Shown: piece by piece, positions 37,530 to 47,083 of the stretch | Layout: every line of letters begins with the position of its first letter | How positions within the stretch are numbered: position 1 is the stretch's first letter | Assembly (NCBI RefSeq): GCF_004402045.1 | Contig: NZ_SOMG01000030.1 | Span: forward strand, 186,001-250,000 | Source of the DNA: Lelliottia nimipressuralis | GTDB lineage: Bacteria; Pseudomonadota; Gammaproteobacteria; Enterobacterales; Enterobacteriaceae | Direction of reading: 5' to 3' | Length of the DNA: 64,000 nt | The notes under the pieces: generated by a model | Database searches by the model: none | Told to the model about the DNA's origin: nothing | Seen by the model: only the letters and a program-made list of their open reading frames with translations | Position numbers and translations under genes: made by a program

Positions 37530-38246
37530 ATGATTATTACGCTAGATAATGCTTACCAGTCTGAACTGATGCTTTTGCCTGCCCGTAATAGTGCAGGTGA
37601 GCTTAAAGGTTTAGAAATTCTGGTTAATTTTACTGGCGTCGGCAGCGATGTGAGGATCCCCACTGAACTCGTTATCCCAAGGCTTTCAGCAGCCGAAGAG
37701 TTAGAACTGTTTAACGAAAAACTGCAATTGCTTGATACCTGCAAACTGTTTTTTATTCAGCATCAGTTAATTGCATGGATCAATATTACACCTGTAATTG
37801 TTGAATTTTTATTAAGTAATGGGAACGCTGTTTCAATCCTTGAGCGTTATCCGTTTCTTGAGTTTACTGTTAATGAGAACTATCCAGGTTTAAATAACGG
37901 AAAGGACGATCTGCAGCTGGCGAGAATGGCGATCCATTTTCCGTTGGTTCTGGCAAACTTTGGCGCAGGCGCTGCATCGCTCAAAGCGGTCTATGATGGA
38001 TTATTTAAACGGGTCATTCTCGACAAGGGTTTCATTCAGCAGCGTGCTCCTGAGCTCTCTTTTGAGCCATTTATGCGCGCCATCCTCTGGCAAATTACGC
38101 CGCACTGCCAGTCGGTGATCGTTTCGGGCATTGACGACCACGGCCTGTTGCAGCGCGTCCTGTCCTTCAATTTTGGCGCAATGCAGGGGGCGCTCTGGCC
38201 TGCCGTCTCTGCAGAACACGTCACTACGCTGGTTCAGCAGCGATAA
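37530..38246 (+). CDS. rflP: Anti-FlhDC factor, degenerate EAL protein RflP/YdiV
   Basis: RflP (YdiV) is an EAL-like protein that no longer binds cyclic-di-GMP; it binds FlhD and represses flagellar genes in E. coli and Salmonella. The 238-residue protein covers the EAL fold. The usual catalytic E-x-L is degenerate ([10 protein letters not shown]), and the sequence [16 protein letters not shown] is typical of YdiV. Its base composition is more AT-rich than that of its neighbours. It precedes selO by 61 bases. Confidence 0.92.
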   Translation: MIITLDNAYQSELMLLPARNSAGELKGLEILVNFTGVGSDVRIPTELVIPRLSAAEELELFNEKLQLLDTCKLFFIQHQLIAWINITPVIVEFLLSNGNAVSILERYPFLEFTVNENYPGLNNGKDDLQLARMAIHFPLVLANFGAGAASLKAVYDGLFKRVILDKGFIQQRAPELSFEPFMRAILWQITPHCQSVIVSGIDDHGLLQRVLSFNFGAMQGALWPAVSAEHVTTLVQQR

Positions 38247-38307
38247 CCCTTGCTTTCGCCCGTGTTTAAGTCCGGGTAAACCCTCTACACTAAAAGCAGG
38301 AGGACTT

Positions 38308-39750
38308 ATGACCCTGTCTTTTACTGCTCACTGGCATGACGAGTTGCCTGGCTTTTATACCGCACTCAAACCAACACCATTACAAAATTCACGTCTTATC
38401 TGGCATAACGATCGGCTGGCCGATGAACTGGCTATTCCGCCTGAGCTGTTTCAGCGTTCTGAGGGCGCTGGCGTCTGGGGAGGCGAAACGTTGCTCGCCG
38501 GTATGCAACCTCTGGCGCAGGTCTATAGCGGACATCAGTTTGGCGTCTGGGCGGGTCAACTGGGCGACGGCAGGGGGATCCTGCTCGGCGAACAACGGCT
38601 TCCCAGCGGGGAGACGGTTGACTGGCACCTGAAAGGCGCCGGGCTTACCCCCTATTCGCGGATGGGCGACGGGCGCGCGGTACTGCGTTCAACCATTCGC
38701 GAATGTCTGGCCTCTGAAGCGATGCATGCGCTGGGTATACCGACTACCCGAGCGCTGTCGATTGTCACCAGTGATACACCGGTTGCACGCGAAACGATGG
38801 AAAAAGGGGCAATGCTGATGCGCATTGCGCAAAGCCATTTGCGCTTCGGCCATTTCGAGCACTTTTACTATCGTCGCGAGCAGGACAAGGTTCGCCAGCT
38901 GGCTGACTTTGCCATTCGTCACCACTGGGCACATTTGCAGGGCGAGGCAGATAAATACGTTCTCTGGTTCAGGGATGTGGTGGCCCGCACCGCCACCCTG
39001 ATTGCCCGCTGGCAAACGGTCGGCTTTGCCCATGGCGTCATGAATACGGACAATATGTCGATCCTCGGGCTGACCTTTGATTACGGTCCGTTTGGTTTCC
39101 TGGATGATTATCAGCCTGGGTATATCTGCAACCATTCCGACTATCAGGGACGTTACAGCTTTGACAATCAGCCTGCGGTTGGCCTGTGGAACCTGCAGCG
39201 CCTTGCGCAAACCCTGTCGCCGTTTATCGATGTGGATGCCCTGAACGATGCGCTTGACGGCTATCAGGACATATTGCTGCGAGAGTATGGCACGCTGATG
39301 CGCAACAAGCTGGGGCTGGTGACGCAGGAGAGGGGCGATAACGACATCCTCAATGGTCTGTTTGCTCTGATGGCGCGTGAGGGCAGCGATTATACCCGGA
39401 CCTTCCGAATGCTGGGCCAGACGGAGCAGCACAGCGCGGCCTCGCCGCTGCGCGACGAGTTTATTGACAGGCAGGCGTTTGACGACTGGTTTGCTCAGTA
39501 CCGCACGCGGCTGCAGCAGGAGCAGGTGGATGACGCCACCCGCCAGACGCAGATGAACGCAACGAACCCGGCGATGGTATTGCGCAACTGGCTGGCGCAG
39601 CGGGCGATTGAGCAGGCAGAGCAGGGCGAATACGACGAGTTACACCGTCTGCACGTGGCGTTGCGCACGCCGTTTGCCGACCGGGATGATGACTATGTAA
39701 GCCGCCCGCCTGACTGGGGCAAGCGGCTGGAGGTAAGCTGCTCGAGCTAA
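38308..39750 (+). CDS. selO: Protein adenylyltransferase SelO (AMPylator)
   Basis: SelO (YdiU) is a pseudokinase-fold enzyme that transfers AMP to Ser, Thr or Tyr of target proteins. The 480-residue product opens [20 protein letters not shown] and shows [23 protein letters not shown], the nucleotide-binding region, and [25 protein letters not shown], with the catalytic Asp. It ends CSS, the bacterial form of the C-terminal redox Cys that is selenocysteine in animals. AGGAGG lies 4 bases before the ATG at 38308; an in-frame ATG at 38131 lies inside rflP. Confidence 0.96.
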   Translation: MTLSFTAHWHDELPGFYTALKPTPLQNSRLIWHNDRLADELAIPPELFQRSEGAGVWGGETLLAGMQPLAQVYSGHQFGVWAGQLGDGRGILLGEQRLPSGETVDWHLKGAGLTPYSRMGDGRAVLRSTIRECLASEAMHALGIPTTRALSIVTSDTPVARETMEKGAMLMRIAQSHLRFGHFEHFYYRREQDKVRQLADFAIRHHWAHLQGEADKYVLWFRDVVARTATLIARWQTVGFAHGVMNTDNMSILGLTFDYGPFGFLDDYQPGYICNHSDYQGRYSFDNQPAVGLWNLQRLAQTLSPFIDVDALNDALDGYQDILLREYGTLMRNKLGLVTQERGDNDILNGLFALMAREGSDYTRTFRMLGQTEQHSAASPLRDEFIDRQAFDDWFAQYRTRLQQEQVDDATRQTQMNATNPAMVLRNWLAQRAIEQAEQGEYDELHRLHVALRTPFADRDDDYVSRPPDWGKRLEVSCSS

Positions 39751-39758
39751 CCCTATTT

Positions 39759-39785
39759 GCCGGGTGGCGGTTTACCAGCCCGGTC
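39759..39785. repeat. Degenerate REP-like element after selO
   Basis: GCCGGGTGGCGG-TTTACC-AGCCCGGT is a shortened form of the REP family in this window. It sits between the convergent selO and hmuV and touches the hmuV stop. Confidence 0.55.
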
Positions 39786-40563
39786 AGGGGGCAAGAAATA
39801 CCTGCGGCGCGGCGTGAGCCGGATGACTGCCAATGTGGACCTGCGCGCCGTACCAGCGCGCCAGCGCATCGGCCTGTAAAACGGTCTCTGGTTTCCCCTG
39901 GGACACGATTTTTCCGCCGTGCAGCAGCAGGATGCGATCCGCCCACAGCGCCGCCAGATTGAGGTCGTGCAGCACCGCGCACACGTGCAGATGTCCCCGA
40001 CGGGTCAGGGATTTCAGCAGGCGCAGCAGATGCTGCTGATGATAGAGATCCAGCGCCGACGTAGGTTCATCAAGGAACAGCCAGCCGCGCGGCGCACCGT
40101 CGCACCAGAGTTGAGCCAGCGCGCGGGCGAGCTGGATGCGCTGCTGTTCACCGCCGGAAAGCGCCGCAAACTGCCTGCCCGCCAGCGGTAAACAACCGGT
40201 GACGGCCATCACCTCCTCAATAACCGATGCTTCAGGCGTGCGGGTCCAGGGCGCGCGCCCCATGCCGACGACCGCTTCAACCGGCCAGTCGAATCCGAGC
40301 TGCGTATTCTGGCGCATCACCGCCCGGTAGCGGGAAAGCGTGTCGGTCTGCCAGGCCGCAAGCGGCGTGCCCGCCAGGCTGCACCGTCCCGCTGCCGGTT
40401 TAAGATAGCCGGTAAGCAGCCGCAATAGCGTCGATTTCCCCGCGCCGTTGGGGCCAATCAACGCCACCAGCTCGCCCTGAGATAAGGTCAGCGACACGTC
40501 GTTAATCAGCGTCCGTTGTCCGGCGCGAAAAACAAGGTTTTCTGCACCATAGCGTTCAGCCAT
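39784..40563 (-). CDS. hmuV: Hemin ABC transporter ATPase
   Basis: HmuV powers heme import through HmuU. The 259-residue protein has Walker [15 protein letters not shown] near residue 37, the signature LSGGEQQRIQLARAL near 135, Walker B GWLFLDEPTSALD near 155 and the switch His in VLHDLNLA. The start at 40563 has GGAGG 5 bases upstream and overlaps the end of hmuU by 8 bases; a GTG four codons upstream is less likely. It is the last gene of hemP-hmuRSTUV. Confidence 0.94.
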   Translation of the reverse strand: MAERYGAENLVFRAGQRTLINDVSLTLSQGELVALIGPNGAGKSTLLRLLTGYLKPAAGRCSLAGTPLAAWQTDTLSRYRAVMRQNTQLGFDWPVEAVVGMGRAPWTRTPEASVIEEVMAVTGCLPLAGRQFAALSGGEQQRIQLARALAQLWCDGAPRGWLFLDEPTSALDLYHQQHLLRLLKSLTRRGHLHVCAVLHDLNLAALWADRILLLHGGKIVSQGKPETVLQADALARWYGAQVHIGSHPAHAAPQVFLAP

Positions 40564-41548
40564 GCGTACCTCCACGACGAAAGATAAGCCACAGGAACCC
40601 CGGCGCGCCGAGAAGGCTGGTCAATAAGCCGACCGGCATTTCCGCCGGAGCGACCAGACTGCGCGCCAGCGTATCGGCAACCAGCAGGAGCAACGCGCCG
40701 GCCAGCACCGAGCCGGGGAGCACGGCCCGGTGGTCGGCCCCCAGCCACATGCGCACCAGGTGCGGCACCACCAGGCCGACAAAGCCGATAACGCCGCTGA
40801 CCGCAACCGCGGCAGCCACCAGCAGGGCGCTACACAGCAGCAGGATCCGCTGCACGGTAGCAACCTCCACGCCGAGGTAGTGCGCCTCTTCGTCGCCTAA
40901 TTGCAGCAAATTGAGGGCGCCTGCCAGACGCCAGATAACCAGCGCGGTGGGTACCATCAGCGACGCGACGGCCAGCAGGGTTGACCACTGCGCCTGGCCG
41001 AGGCTGCCCATTCCCCAGAGCGAAAGCTGGCGAAGCTGGGCATCATTGCTGAGCCATGACAGCACACCGACGGCCGCGCCGCACAGGGCGTTGATGGCAA
41101 TGCCTACCAGCAGCAGGCGCGACAGGGAACCGTCACGCTGCCGGCTGAGCAGGAAAATCACGAGGGTGGCGGCCAGCGCGCCGACAAACGCCGCCAGCAT
41201 CGGGGCATACAGCATTACCAGTGCAGGCAGCGAGAATGGAAGCACCACCCACAGCGCGACGGCAAGTGCCGCGCCGCTGCTGATGCCGAGCAGGCCCGGG
41301 TCCGCCAGCGGGTTGCGGAACAGCCCCTGCATCACGCAGCCCGCCAGCGCCAGTGAACCACCGATCGCCAGCGCCAGCAGCACGCGGGGCAGGCGGATCG
41401 TCAGCCAGACCTGACGCAGCGCCTCGTCGCTGCCGTTCCACAGCAGGCTGACCGGCAGGTGTAATGCCCCAACCCCGGTCGCGGCGAGCGTCATGATGGT
41501 CAGGATCGCGGTCAGCATCCATAACGATAAGGCTATCCGCCGGGACAT
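40556..41548 (-). CDS. hmuU: Hemin ABC transporter permease
   Basis: HmuU is the inner-membrane channel for heme. The 330-residue FecCD-family protein has multiple membrane segments and the family motifs MQGLFRNPLADPGLLGISSGAA and VSGVIGFVGLVVPHLVRMW (coupling helix). It starts within the hmuT stop (TGATG) and overlaps hmuV, so the three transporter genes are coupled. It is a distant paralogue of btuC at 34376. Confidence 0.94.
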   Translation of the reverse strand: MSRRIALSLWMLTAILTIMTLAATGVGALHLPVSLLWNGSDEALRQVWLTIRLPRVLLALAIGGSLALAGCVMQGLFRNPLADPGLLGISSGAALAVALWVVLPFSLPALVMLYAPMLAAFVGALAATLVIFLLSRQRDGSLSRLLLVGIAINALCGAAVGVLSWLSNDAQLRQLSLWGMGSLGQAQWSTLLAVASLMVPTALVIWRLAGALNLLQLGDEEAHYLGVEVATVQRILLLCSALLVAAAVAVSGVIGFVGLVVPHLVRMWLGADHRAVLPGSVLAGALLLLVADTLARSLVAPAEMPVGLLTSLLGAPGFLWLIFRRGGTHG

Positions 41549-42369
41549 CAGGGCAGCTGTTCCGCTTTTGCACGCAGCTGCTGGATGGCTTCCGGCGTTC
41601 GCACGCTAAAGCCCAGCAGCGCCATATCGTCAATCGCCAGCACTTGCCTGTTCCGTCCTGCCGGGGTTTGCGCCAGACCGGGGAGCTTCCACAGATTCGC
41701 TTCACCGCCCAGGGCGTTGATCCCGTCCTGCGAAATCACCACCAGATCGGGCCGGCTGGCGATCGTGCCCTCCTGCGACAGCGGCTGATAGCGGGTGAAC
41801 CCCTGCATCGCGTTCTGCAGGCCTGCCGCACGGATGGCCGCATCCGCGGCGGTCTGCTGTCCGGCAGCCATCGCGGTCATCCCGCCGTGGTTGAGAATAA
41901 ACAGCACCCGCTTGTTGAGCGGTGACGCGGGAAGCGCCGACAGCGCCTGGCGTAGCGTGCTGCGCAGGACCTCTCCCTCGGCCTCGCGGTGCGTCGCTTC
42001 AGCGACGATCCGCACCTTTTCGTCAATGACGTTCAGGTCGTTACTGGCAGGAACAGCGATCACCCTGACGTGGCTTTGCTCAACCTGCTTTAGCGCCAGA
42101 GACGGCTGCGCCTGGGCGCTGGCCAGCACCAGCGTGGGGCGCATGGATAAGATCCCTTCCGCGTTGAGCTGGCGCAGATAGCCCACGTCCGGGAGCGCGT
42201 TCGCCGCCGGTGGCCACTGGCTGGTGCTGTCGCGCGCCACCAGTGAAGGTGCCGCGCCGAGGGCGTAGACAATCTCGGTAACGTCGCCGCCGAGCGTGAC
42301 GATTTTCTCCTGTGGCGCTGCAAACGCCAGCAGCGGCAGAGCGCTGAGCAGGGCAAGCCACCGTTTCAT
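41548..42369 (-). CDS. hmuT: Periplasmic heme-binding protein
   Basis: HmuT carries heme from the outer-membrane receptor to HmuUV. The 273-residue precursor has a short signal peptide ending LLAFA with cleavage before APQEK (about residue 18). The mature chain is a class III binding protein with IVTLGGDVTEIVYALG at the start and the heme-ligand Tyr region GFTRYQPLSQEGT. It overlaps hmuS by ATGA. Confidence 0.93.
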   Translation of the reverse strand: MKRWLALLSALPLLAFAAPQEKIVTLGGDVTEIVYALGAAPSLVARDSTSQWPPAANALPDVGYLRQLNAEGILSMRPTLVLASAQAQPSLALKQVEQSHVRVIAVPASNDLNVIDEKVRIVAEATHREAEGEVLRSTLRQALSALPASPLNKRVLFILNHGGMTAMAAGQQTAADAAIRAAGLQNAMQGFTRYQPLSQEGTIASRPDLVVISQDGINALGGEANLWKLPGLAQTPAGRNRQVLAIDDMALLGFSVRTPEAIQQLRAKAEQLP

Positions 42370-43394
42370 GCGGCCAGCCCTTTCGCCGTCAGGGCGTCAA
42401 TCTGGCTACGCCACTGGCTCTGCTCCGGCTCGCCTTCGGTACGCTGGCCGTACAGCTGGGCGATTTGCGTCCCGTCGGCGGCAAACAGCTCCAGGCTGGT
42501 GACATGCCCGTCAGCCGTCGGCTTGCGCGTGACCCACGTTTCCGCAATGGAATCTTCAAGCAGATGCAGGGTGAAGGTTGGGTTAAAGACGTTGAGCCAG
42601 CCTTTCATCGGCACCAGCTTTTCCACCGCGCCGGTGAAGATCTGCACGCAGCCGCGGTTGCCGACGAAGATCATGATTTCGTTTCCGTCCCGGCGCGCCG
42701 TCTCCAGCAGCTGCGCCAGCGCCGAGTTCTCTACCCTGCAGGCCAGATCGTCACCCACCAGGCGAAACGCCTGCTGGCGGCTGAGATTGTGGCGCTTCAG
42801 CAGGCCGAAGAACTGGTGCACGTCGGTCATGGCGCGCCACTCTGCGTCCACGAGCGCGGTTTGCGCGTTTTCTGCGTGAGCCGGGACATCGGCCACCTTC
42901 AGCGCCAGCGGTGGATTATCGGCAAAGATAAAGCGGGTCAGCACGTCGCCCCAGGCGGAAACGTCGGTGTTATCCGTGGCGTAGACCTTCAGCAGGGCAT
43001 CACCCTGATGGTCGAAGAACTGAATGCTCTGCCGCTCGCCGCGGGCGGTGGTTTCACTGATGTGAAACACGCTTGCCCACTGGTTGAGGAACAGGCGCAG
43101 ATCCAGCGCGCGCGGGTTCAGCACCAGCCCGGCGTGGCCGTTCAGGTGCTGGTGGGTGAAGCTCCCTACCTGCTCGTGCACGGCGTATTCGTTGCGGCAG
43201 ATACATTTGGTTTCGCCCACCGCTTCCAGCGCGCCCAGGATCTCGCGGATGTCACCGCGCAGTCGCCAGGCGTCGTGACCCACGCGGGCAAAGGTCAGCT
43301 CTGCTTCGCTGATGTTCATTAGGCCGGCGATGTCGCGCGCGTACTTACCCGGATTGTCTTCTTTTAGCTCAAGCCAGCGCGTGTAATGATTCAT
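42366..43394 (-). CDS. hmuS: Hemin-degrading/hemin transport factor HmuS (HemS/ChuS family)
   Basis: Members of this cytoplasmic family bind imported heme and, in ChuS and HemS, can degrade it or help release iron. The 342-residue protein has the family's duplicated fold; its first half contains RNEYAVHEQVGSF (proposed heme-binding region) and its second half FVGNRGCVQIFTGAVEKL. It is tightly coupled to hmuT. Whether it acts as an oxygenase or only as a carrier cannot be told from sequence. Confidence 0.93.
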   Translation of the reverse strand: MNHYTRWLELKEDNPGKYARDIAGLMNISEAELTFARVGHDAWRLRGDIREILGALEAVGETKCICRNEYAVHEQVGSFTHQHLNGHAGLVLNPRALDLRLFLNQWASVFHISETTARGERQSIQFFDHQGDALLKVYATDNTDVSAWGDVLTRFIFADNPPLALKVADVPAHAENAQTALVDAEWRAMTDVHQFFGLLKRHNLSRQQAFRLVGDDLACRVENSALAQLLETARRDGNEIMIFVGNRGCVQIFTGAVEKLVPMKGWLNVFNPTFTLHLLEDSIAETWVTRKPTADGHVTSLELFAADGTQIAQLYGQRTEGEPEQSQWRSQIDALTAKGLAA

Positions 43395-43428
43395 TGTCTT
43401 ATCCTTCTAATAGTTGCCCCGACGGGCA

Positions 43429-45411
43429 TTACCACTGATAGCTTACGAAAATCTTGCCGTTACGGCCGTCCTGCGGAATGCCCTGCGGAGACCAATATTC
43501 TTTGTCAAAGGCGTTGCCGAGTACCAGCGTTGTGGTCACGCCTTTCAGCTGCTCCTGGCCCTTATAGCTTACGTAGAAGTCGTTGACCGCATAGCCCGGC
43601 TGCTTGCTGTAGCTGCTGCTGATATGCGTTGAGCGATCGACAAAGGTGCCAATCCAGCCGACGGAAAAGCCGCTTTGCGCCACCGGAATGTCCAGCTTGC
43701 TGGTGACGGTATCCGGGTTAATGCTGGAGATATACTCGCCCGTATCGGTGTCTTTCCCGCGCGTGCGGTTATAGGCCAGGTCGAGGTTGAAGAAGTCGGC
43801 AGAGTATTTTGCCATCACGTCCCAGCCCCAGATTTTGGCGTTCGGGACGTTATAAGACATGGTGGTCGCGGCGGCAAAATTGACGGTGGTGGAGATATAG
43901 TCTTTGGCTTTGGTATCGAAATAGCTGGCTTTGAACTCCAGCGCATCGTTGGCAAGCATCAGATCGTCAAAGCGCAGGCCAAAACCAAACTCCTGCGTTT
44001 CGTTGGTTTCCGGGCGCAGGTTTGGGTTTGGCACCCAGTAGTTGGTATAGAAGCGGCCGATGGAGAAGTGTTTGGCGTCGTTATACATCTCGCCCATGGT
44101 GGGGGCGCGGAACGCCTGCGCGTAAGAGCCAAACAGCATCAGCCAGTCGGTCGGGCTGATGGTCAACCCGGCGCGGGAGGACCACTTATCGGCATCTACG
44201 TCGTTGTAGCCGTCGCTGCTTCCGCGGTAGTTGTCATAGCGCGTGCCGCCAAGAAAGGTGACGGGAAGGTCGCGCAGGGTAATTTCATCCTGCAGCCAGC
44301 CTGAGCTGAAATCAATTTTCGCCTCCGGGAAGCCGGTGGTCGCGCCGCCAGGGTGTTGTTCCTGACGGTAGTATTCCCCGCCGTAGGTCAGAAGGTGTGC
44401 TGCAAAGGTGTCGGTGAACAGGCGGGTGCGGTTTTCCACTTTGCCGCCTTTGGTGGTCTGCTTGCGAAACTCACCGCTGCCGTCGATATTCTGGGCGTTA
44501 ATCCGCGCTTCGGACCAGTAAATTTTCGCATCAGCGTTCAGCCAGTCGTTACCGGCCGGGGCGATGTTGTAGCCCAGCTGCGCATCACGCTGAATGGTGG
44601 AGCGATCGGTCATCGGGTTACTGCTGTCCGCCCCGGTGGTTTGCGGGTTTTTCGGCTCCTGAGCGTCGTTGTTGTAGTAACGCAGAGAGCCGCTCAGGGT
44701 CTGGGCCGGATCGATTTTCCAGCTGCCTTTCGCCAGCATGTTATTAATGGATTCGTCGTTAGGCGCGGATGCGCCGTCGCTCTGGCGGATATCACCGCGA
44801 TCCCGGCTGGACCAGGAGACCAGACCATCCAGCGTATCGGTGCGGCCGTAGGCGCTGGCCCCCATCCCGAGGCTACGATCGCCCGTCGCGCCGGTACCAA
44901 ATACGCGGTAACCGCTGTTTTTACCCGGCTCCAGCAGGTCTTTTGCATCGACGGTGTCATACGAAATCACGCCGCCCAGCGCGCCGCTGCCGTACAGCAG
45001 GGCCGACGGACCGCGTACCACTTCGATACGTTTAATCAGCGCCGGATCGAGGAAGGTGCTGTTCAGGTGCCCGGTATCGGTTCCCTGGCGCACGCCGTCA
45101 ACCAGCACCAGCACGCCGCGACGGTCATAGCCGCGCAGGTTCACGTCCTGCCCATTGGTGCGTCCGGTGCCGTCCAGCGTCAGACCGGGGACGTTACGCA
45201 GCAGGTCGGCCGCTGAGCTGGAGGTTTGTTTCTCCGGTGCGTTGGCGTCAATCACGCTCACCATCATGGGAGCTTCAAAGGCGCTGCGGGCGTTGCCCGT
45301 GGCGGTCACGGTAATGTCGTCTGTGGCGGCGAACGCGACGCCCGGCAGGGCGCTGACAATCGCCAGCGCCAGAAGTGACGGGCGTAAAGATGCGGTGTGC
45401 AGGTGTGGCAT
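43429..45411 (-). CDS. hmuR: TonB-dependent heme/hemoglobin receptor
   Basis: This outer-membrane receptor takes up heme with TonB energy. The 660-residue precursor has a signal peptide ending LPGVAFA (about residue 28) followed by a TonB box DDITVTATG. A plug domain (about 40-150) and a 22-strand barrel follow, closing with IFVSYQW. The heme-receptor motifs AFRAPTMGEMY and NPNLRPETN, which frame the conserved His region, are both present. It lies 72 bases after hemP and heads hmuRSTUV. Confidence 0.95.
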   Translation of the reverse strand: MPHLHTASLRPSLLALAIVSALPGVAFAATDDITVTATGNARSAFEAPMMVSVIDANAPEKQTSSSAADLLRNVPGLTLDGTGRTNGQDVNLRGYDRRGVLVLVDGVRQGTDTGHLNSTFLDPALIKRIEVVRGPSALLYGSGALGGVISYDTVDAKDLLEPGKNSGYRVFGTGATGDRSLGMGASAYGRTDTLDGLVSWSSRDRGDIRQSDGASAPNDESINNMLAKGSWKIDPAQTLSGSLRYYNNDAQEPKNPQTTGADSSNPMTDRSTIQRDAQLGYNIAPAGNDWLNADAKIYWSEARINAQNIDGSGEFRKQTTKGGKVENRTRLFTDTFAAHLLTYGGEYYRQEQHPGGATTGFPEAKIDFSSGWLQDEITLRDLPVTFLGGTRYDNYRGSSDGYNDVDADKWSSRAGLTISPTDWLMLFGSYAQAFRAPTMGEMYNDAKHFSIGRFYTNYWVPNPNLRPETNETQEFGFGLRFDDLMLANDALEFKASYFDTKAKDYISTTVNFAAATTMSYNVPNAKIWGWDVMAKYSADFFNLDLAYNRTRGKDTDTGEYISSINPDTVTSKLDIPVAQSGFSVGWIGTFVDRSTHISSSYSKQPGYAVNDFYVSYKGQEQLKGVTTTLVLGNAFDKEYWSPQGIPQDGRNGKIFVSYQW

Positions 45412-45483
45412 AGCAACTCTCCATAAGAATCGAAAGCGCTGGCTGCCTGGGGTTCACCTGGGGGGCTGGCGTATTTTTTTGGT

Positions 45484-45666
45484 TTATTTCGTGAGGATCA
45501 GTTTTCCGGCATGGGTCTGGCGCAGAAGATAGCGTTGGCCGTCATGCTCGATAATGACCCGCCCCTCATCGCCGAGTAGGGCTTTGCTGTCAATCCGACG
45601 CTCGGTGGGGGCTGGTGCTGTGTGTGTTTTTGCTGGCGTTGCCGCGCTGTTATCCGTACGTGACAT
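45484..45666 (-). CDS. hemP: Hemin uptake protein HemP
   Basis: HemP is a small protein found first in many heme operons; its role in heme uptake is regulatory or unclear. The 60-residue product has a low-complexity Ala/Thr/Pro N-terminal half and the conserved C-terminal core SKALLGDEGRVIIEHDGQRY ending LRQTHAGKLILTK. The start at 45666 is chosen because it lies after the Fur-controlled promoter; an ATG six codons upstream is less likely. Confidence 0.88.
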   Translation of the reverse strand: MSRTDNSAATPAKTHTAPAPTERRIDSKALLGDEGRVIIEHDGQRYLLRQTHAGKLILTK

Positions 45667-45691
45667 AATGTTTATAAATAGCAATCAATGT

Positions 45692-45710
45692 AACAATGAT
45701 AATCATTATC
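45692..45710 (-). promoter_or_regulatory. Fur box of the hem/hmu operon
   Basis: AACAATGATAATCATTATC matches the 19-bp Fur consensus GATAATGATAATCATTATC at 17 positions. It lies 26 bases upstream of hemP, so the whole heme operon should be repressed by iron-loaded Fur. Confidence 0.92.
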
Positions 45711-45790
45711 AATAAACTGCAAATTCACGGCAAGCGTTTTTGTGAAAAAAGGGTGAGGGGATCAAATTTGGGGGTGAAGTGCGGTCAGAT

Positions 45791-45832
45791 GCCCTCACCC
45801 CGACCCTCTCCCACAGGGAGAGGGAGAAGGGC
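45791..45832. repeat. GC-rich palindromic repeat (CCCTCTCCC family)
   Basis: GCCCTCACCCCGACCCTCTC then CCACAGGGAGAGGG and AGAAGGGC form a hairpin with CCCTCTCC/GGAGAGGG as core. This type of dispersed element is common between genes of Enterobacter and relatives. It sits next to a REP-like unit. Confidence 0.7.
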
Positions 45833-45839
45833 ACGGATC

Positions 45840-45870
45840 GTAGGTCGGGTAAGCGCAGCGCCACCCGACA
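45840..45870. repeat. REP-like element upstream end of aroH 3' side
   Basis: GTAGGTCGGGTAAGCGCAGC then GCCACCCGACA is a variant of the REP family (CGGGTAAGCG/CGCCACCCG). It lies just after the aroH stop in the aroH transcript direction. Confidence 0.75.
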
Positions 45871-45876
45871 ATAACA

Positions 45877-46923
45877 TCAGAAGCGAGAATCAACCGCAGA
45901 CGCCAGCTTATCCAGCAGCAGTTCGCTGTCTTCCCAGCTCAGGCACGGGTCGGTGATCGACTGCCCGTAAACCATCTGCTGTCCGGCAACGATCTTCTGC
46001 GTGCCTTCCTTGATGAAACTCTCGGCCATAATGCCCGCGATGGCGCTTGAACCGCTGCGGATCTGCTGGCAGACCTCATCACAGACGTCCAGCTGGCGGC
46101 GGTGCTGCTTCTGACAGTTGCCGTGGCTGAAGTCCACTACCAGATGTTCCGGCAGATCGAATTCGGCCAGTGATTCACAGGCCGCCGCAATATCTTCCGC
46201 ATGGTAATTGGGTTTCTTGCCGCCACGCATAATGATATGCCCGTACGGGTTACCGCTGGTCTGGTAGATGGTCATGTGACCGCTCTTGTCCGGCGACAGG
46301 AACATGTGGCTGGCACGGGCAGCGCGGATCGCATCTACCGCAATGCGGGTGTTGCCGTCAGTCCCGTTTTTAAAGCCGACCGGACAGGAAAGGGCAGAGG
46401 CCATCTCGCGGTGGATTTGGCTTTCGGTGGTACGCGCGCCGATCGCGCCCCAGCTGATCAGATCGGCGATAAACTGCCCGGTCACCATATCGAGAAACTC
46501 GGTCGCCGTCGGAACGCCCAGCTCGTTGACCTGTAAAAGCAGTTTCCGCGCCAGCTCAATACCATGATTAACGCGGTAGCTGCCGTTCAGGTCAGGGTCG
46601 GAAATCAGCCCTTTCCAGCCCACCACGGTACGTGGTTTTTCAAAGTAGGTGCGCATCACAATCTCAAGGCGATGCTGGTACTTATCCCGCAGCCCCTGAA
46701 GCCGTTTTGCATAATCCATCGCGGCATCCAGATCGTGGATGGAGCAAGGACCAATCACCACCAGAAGACGCTTGTCTTCACCATTAAGGATTTTTTCAAT
46801 ACGACGGCGGGAGGCCGTCACATGTTCCGCGACGGTGGCAGAAACAGGATGCCGCTGTGCCAGTTCAGCCGGCGTGACCAGGCTGTCAATGCGCGCAGTG
46901 CGGAGTTCATCGGTTTTATTCAT
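45877..46923 (-). CDS. aroH: DAHP synthase, tryptophan-sensitive
   Basis: AroH condenses phosphoenolpyruvate and erythrose-4-P to DAHP, the first step of aromatic amino-acid synthesis, and is inhibited by tryptophan. The 348-residue class I enzyme shows VVIGPCSIHD (PEP-binding region with metal Cys), GARTTESQIHREMAS and VDFSHGNCQK. A TrpR operator upstream identifies it as the Trp-controlled isoenzyme and not AroF or AroG. It follows ppsR on the same strand. Confidence 0.96.
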   Translation of the reverse strand: MNKTDELRTARIDSLVTPAELAQRHPVSATVAEHVTASRRRIEKILNGEDKRLLVVIGPCSIHDLDAAMDYAKRLQGLRDKYQHRLEIVMRTYFEKPRTVVGWKGLISDPDLNGSYRVNHGIELARKLLLQVNELGVPTATEFLDMVTGQFIADLISWGAIGARTTESQIHREMASALSCPVGFKNGTDGNTRIAVDAIRAARASHMFLSPDKSGHMTIYQTSGNPYGHIIMRGGKKPNYHAEDIAAACESLAEFDLPEHLVVDFSHGNCQKQHRRQLDVCDEVCQQIRSGSSAIAGIMAESFIKEGTQKIVAGQQMVYGQSITDPCLSWEDSELLLDKLASAVDSRF

Positions 46924-47063
46924 GGAATGTCTCAGAAAATTTTTGCTTCATCGGCAGACTACCGGGAAGTGATGGGCATCACCTTAAACCAATCCCTGCT
47001 GATTTCAAGTTCGGGGCGACACCGCCCCGTTGTTGCCGATGATGATAACTGAATCTGAGTTAA

Positions 47064-47083
47064 TGTACTAGCATATTAGTACA
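47064..47083 (-). promoter_or_regulatory. TrpR operator of aroH
   Basis: TGTACTAGCATATTAGTACA is a near-perfect trp operator (core GTACTAG...CTAGTAC), a 20-bp palindrome. It overlaps the last bases of ppsR: the ppsR stop codon lies at 47076-47078. The aroH promoter must therefore lie in and just after the ppsR 3' end. Confidence 0.9.

Noticed and set aside
38131-38307. 59-residue N-terminal extension of selO
   Set aside because: It lies inside rflP, and AGGAGG marks the ATG at 38308.
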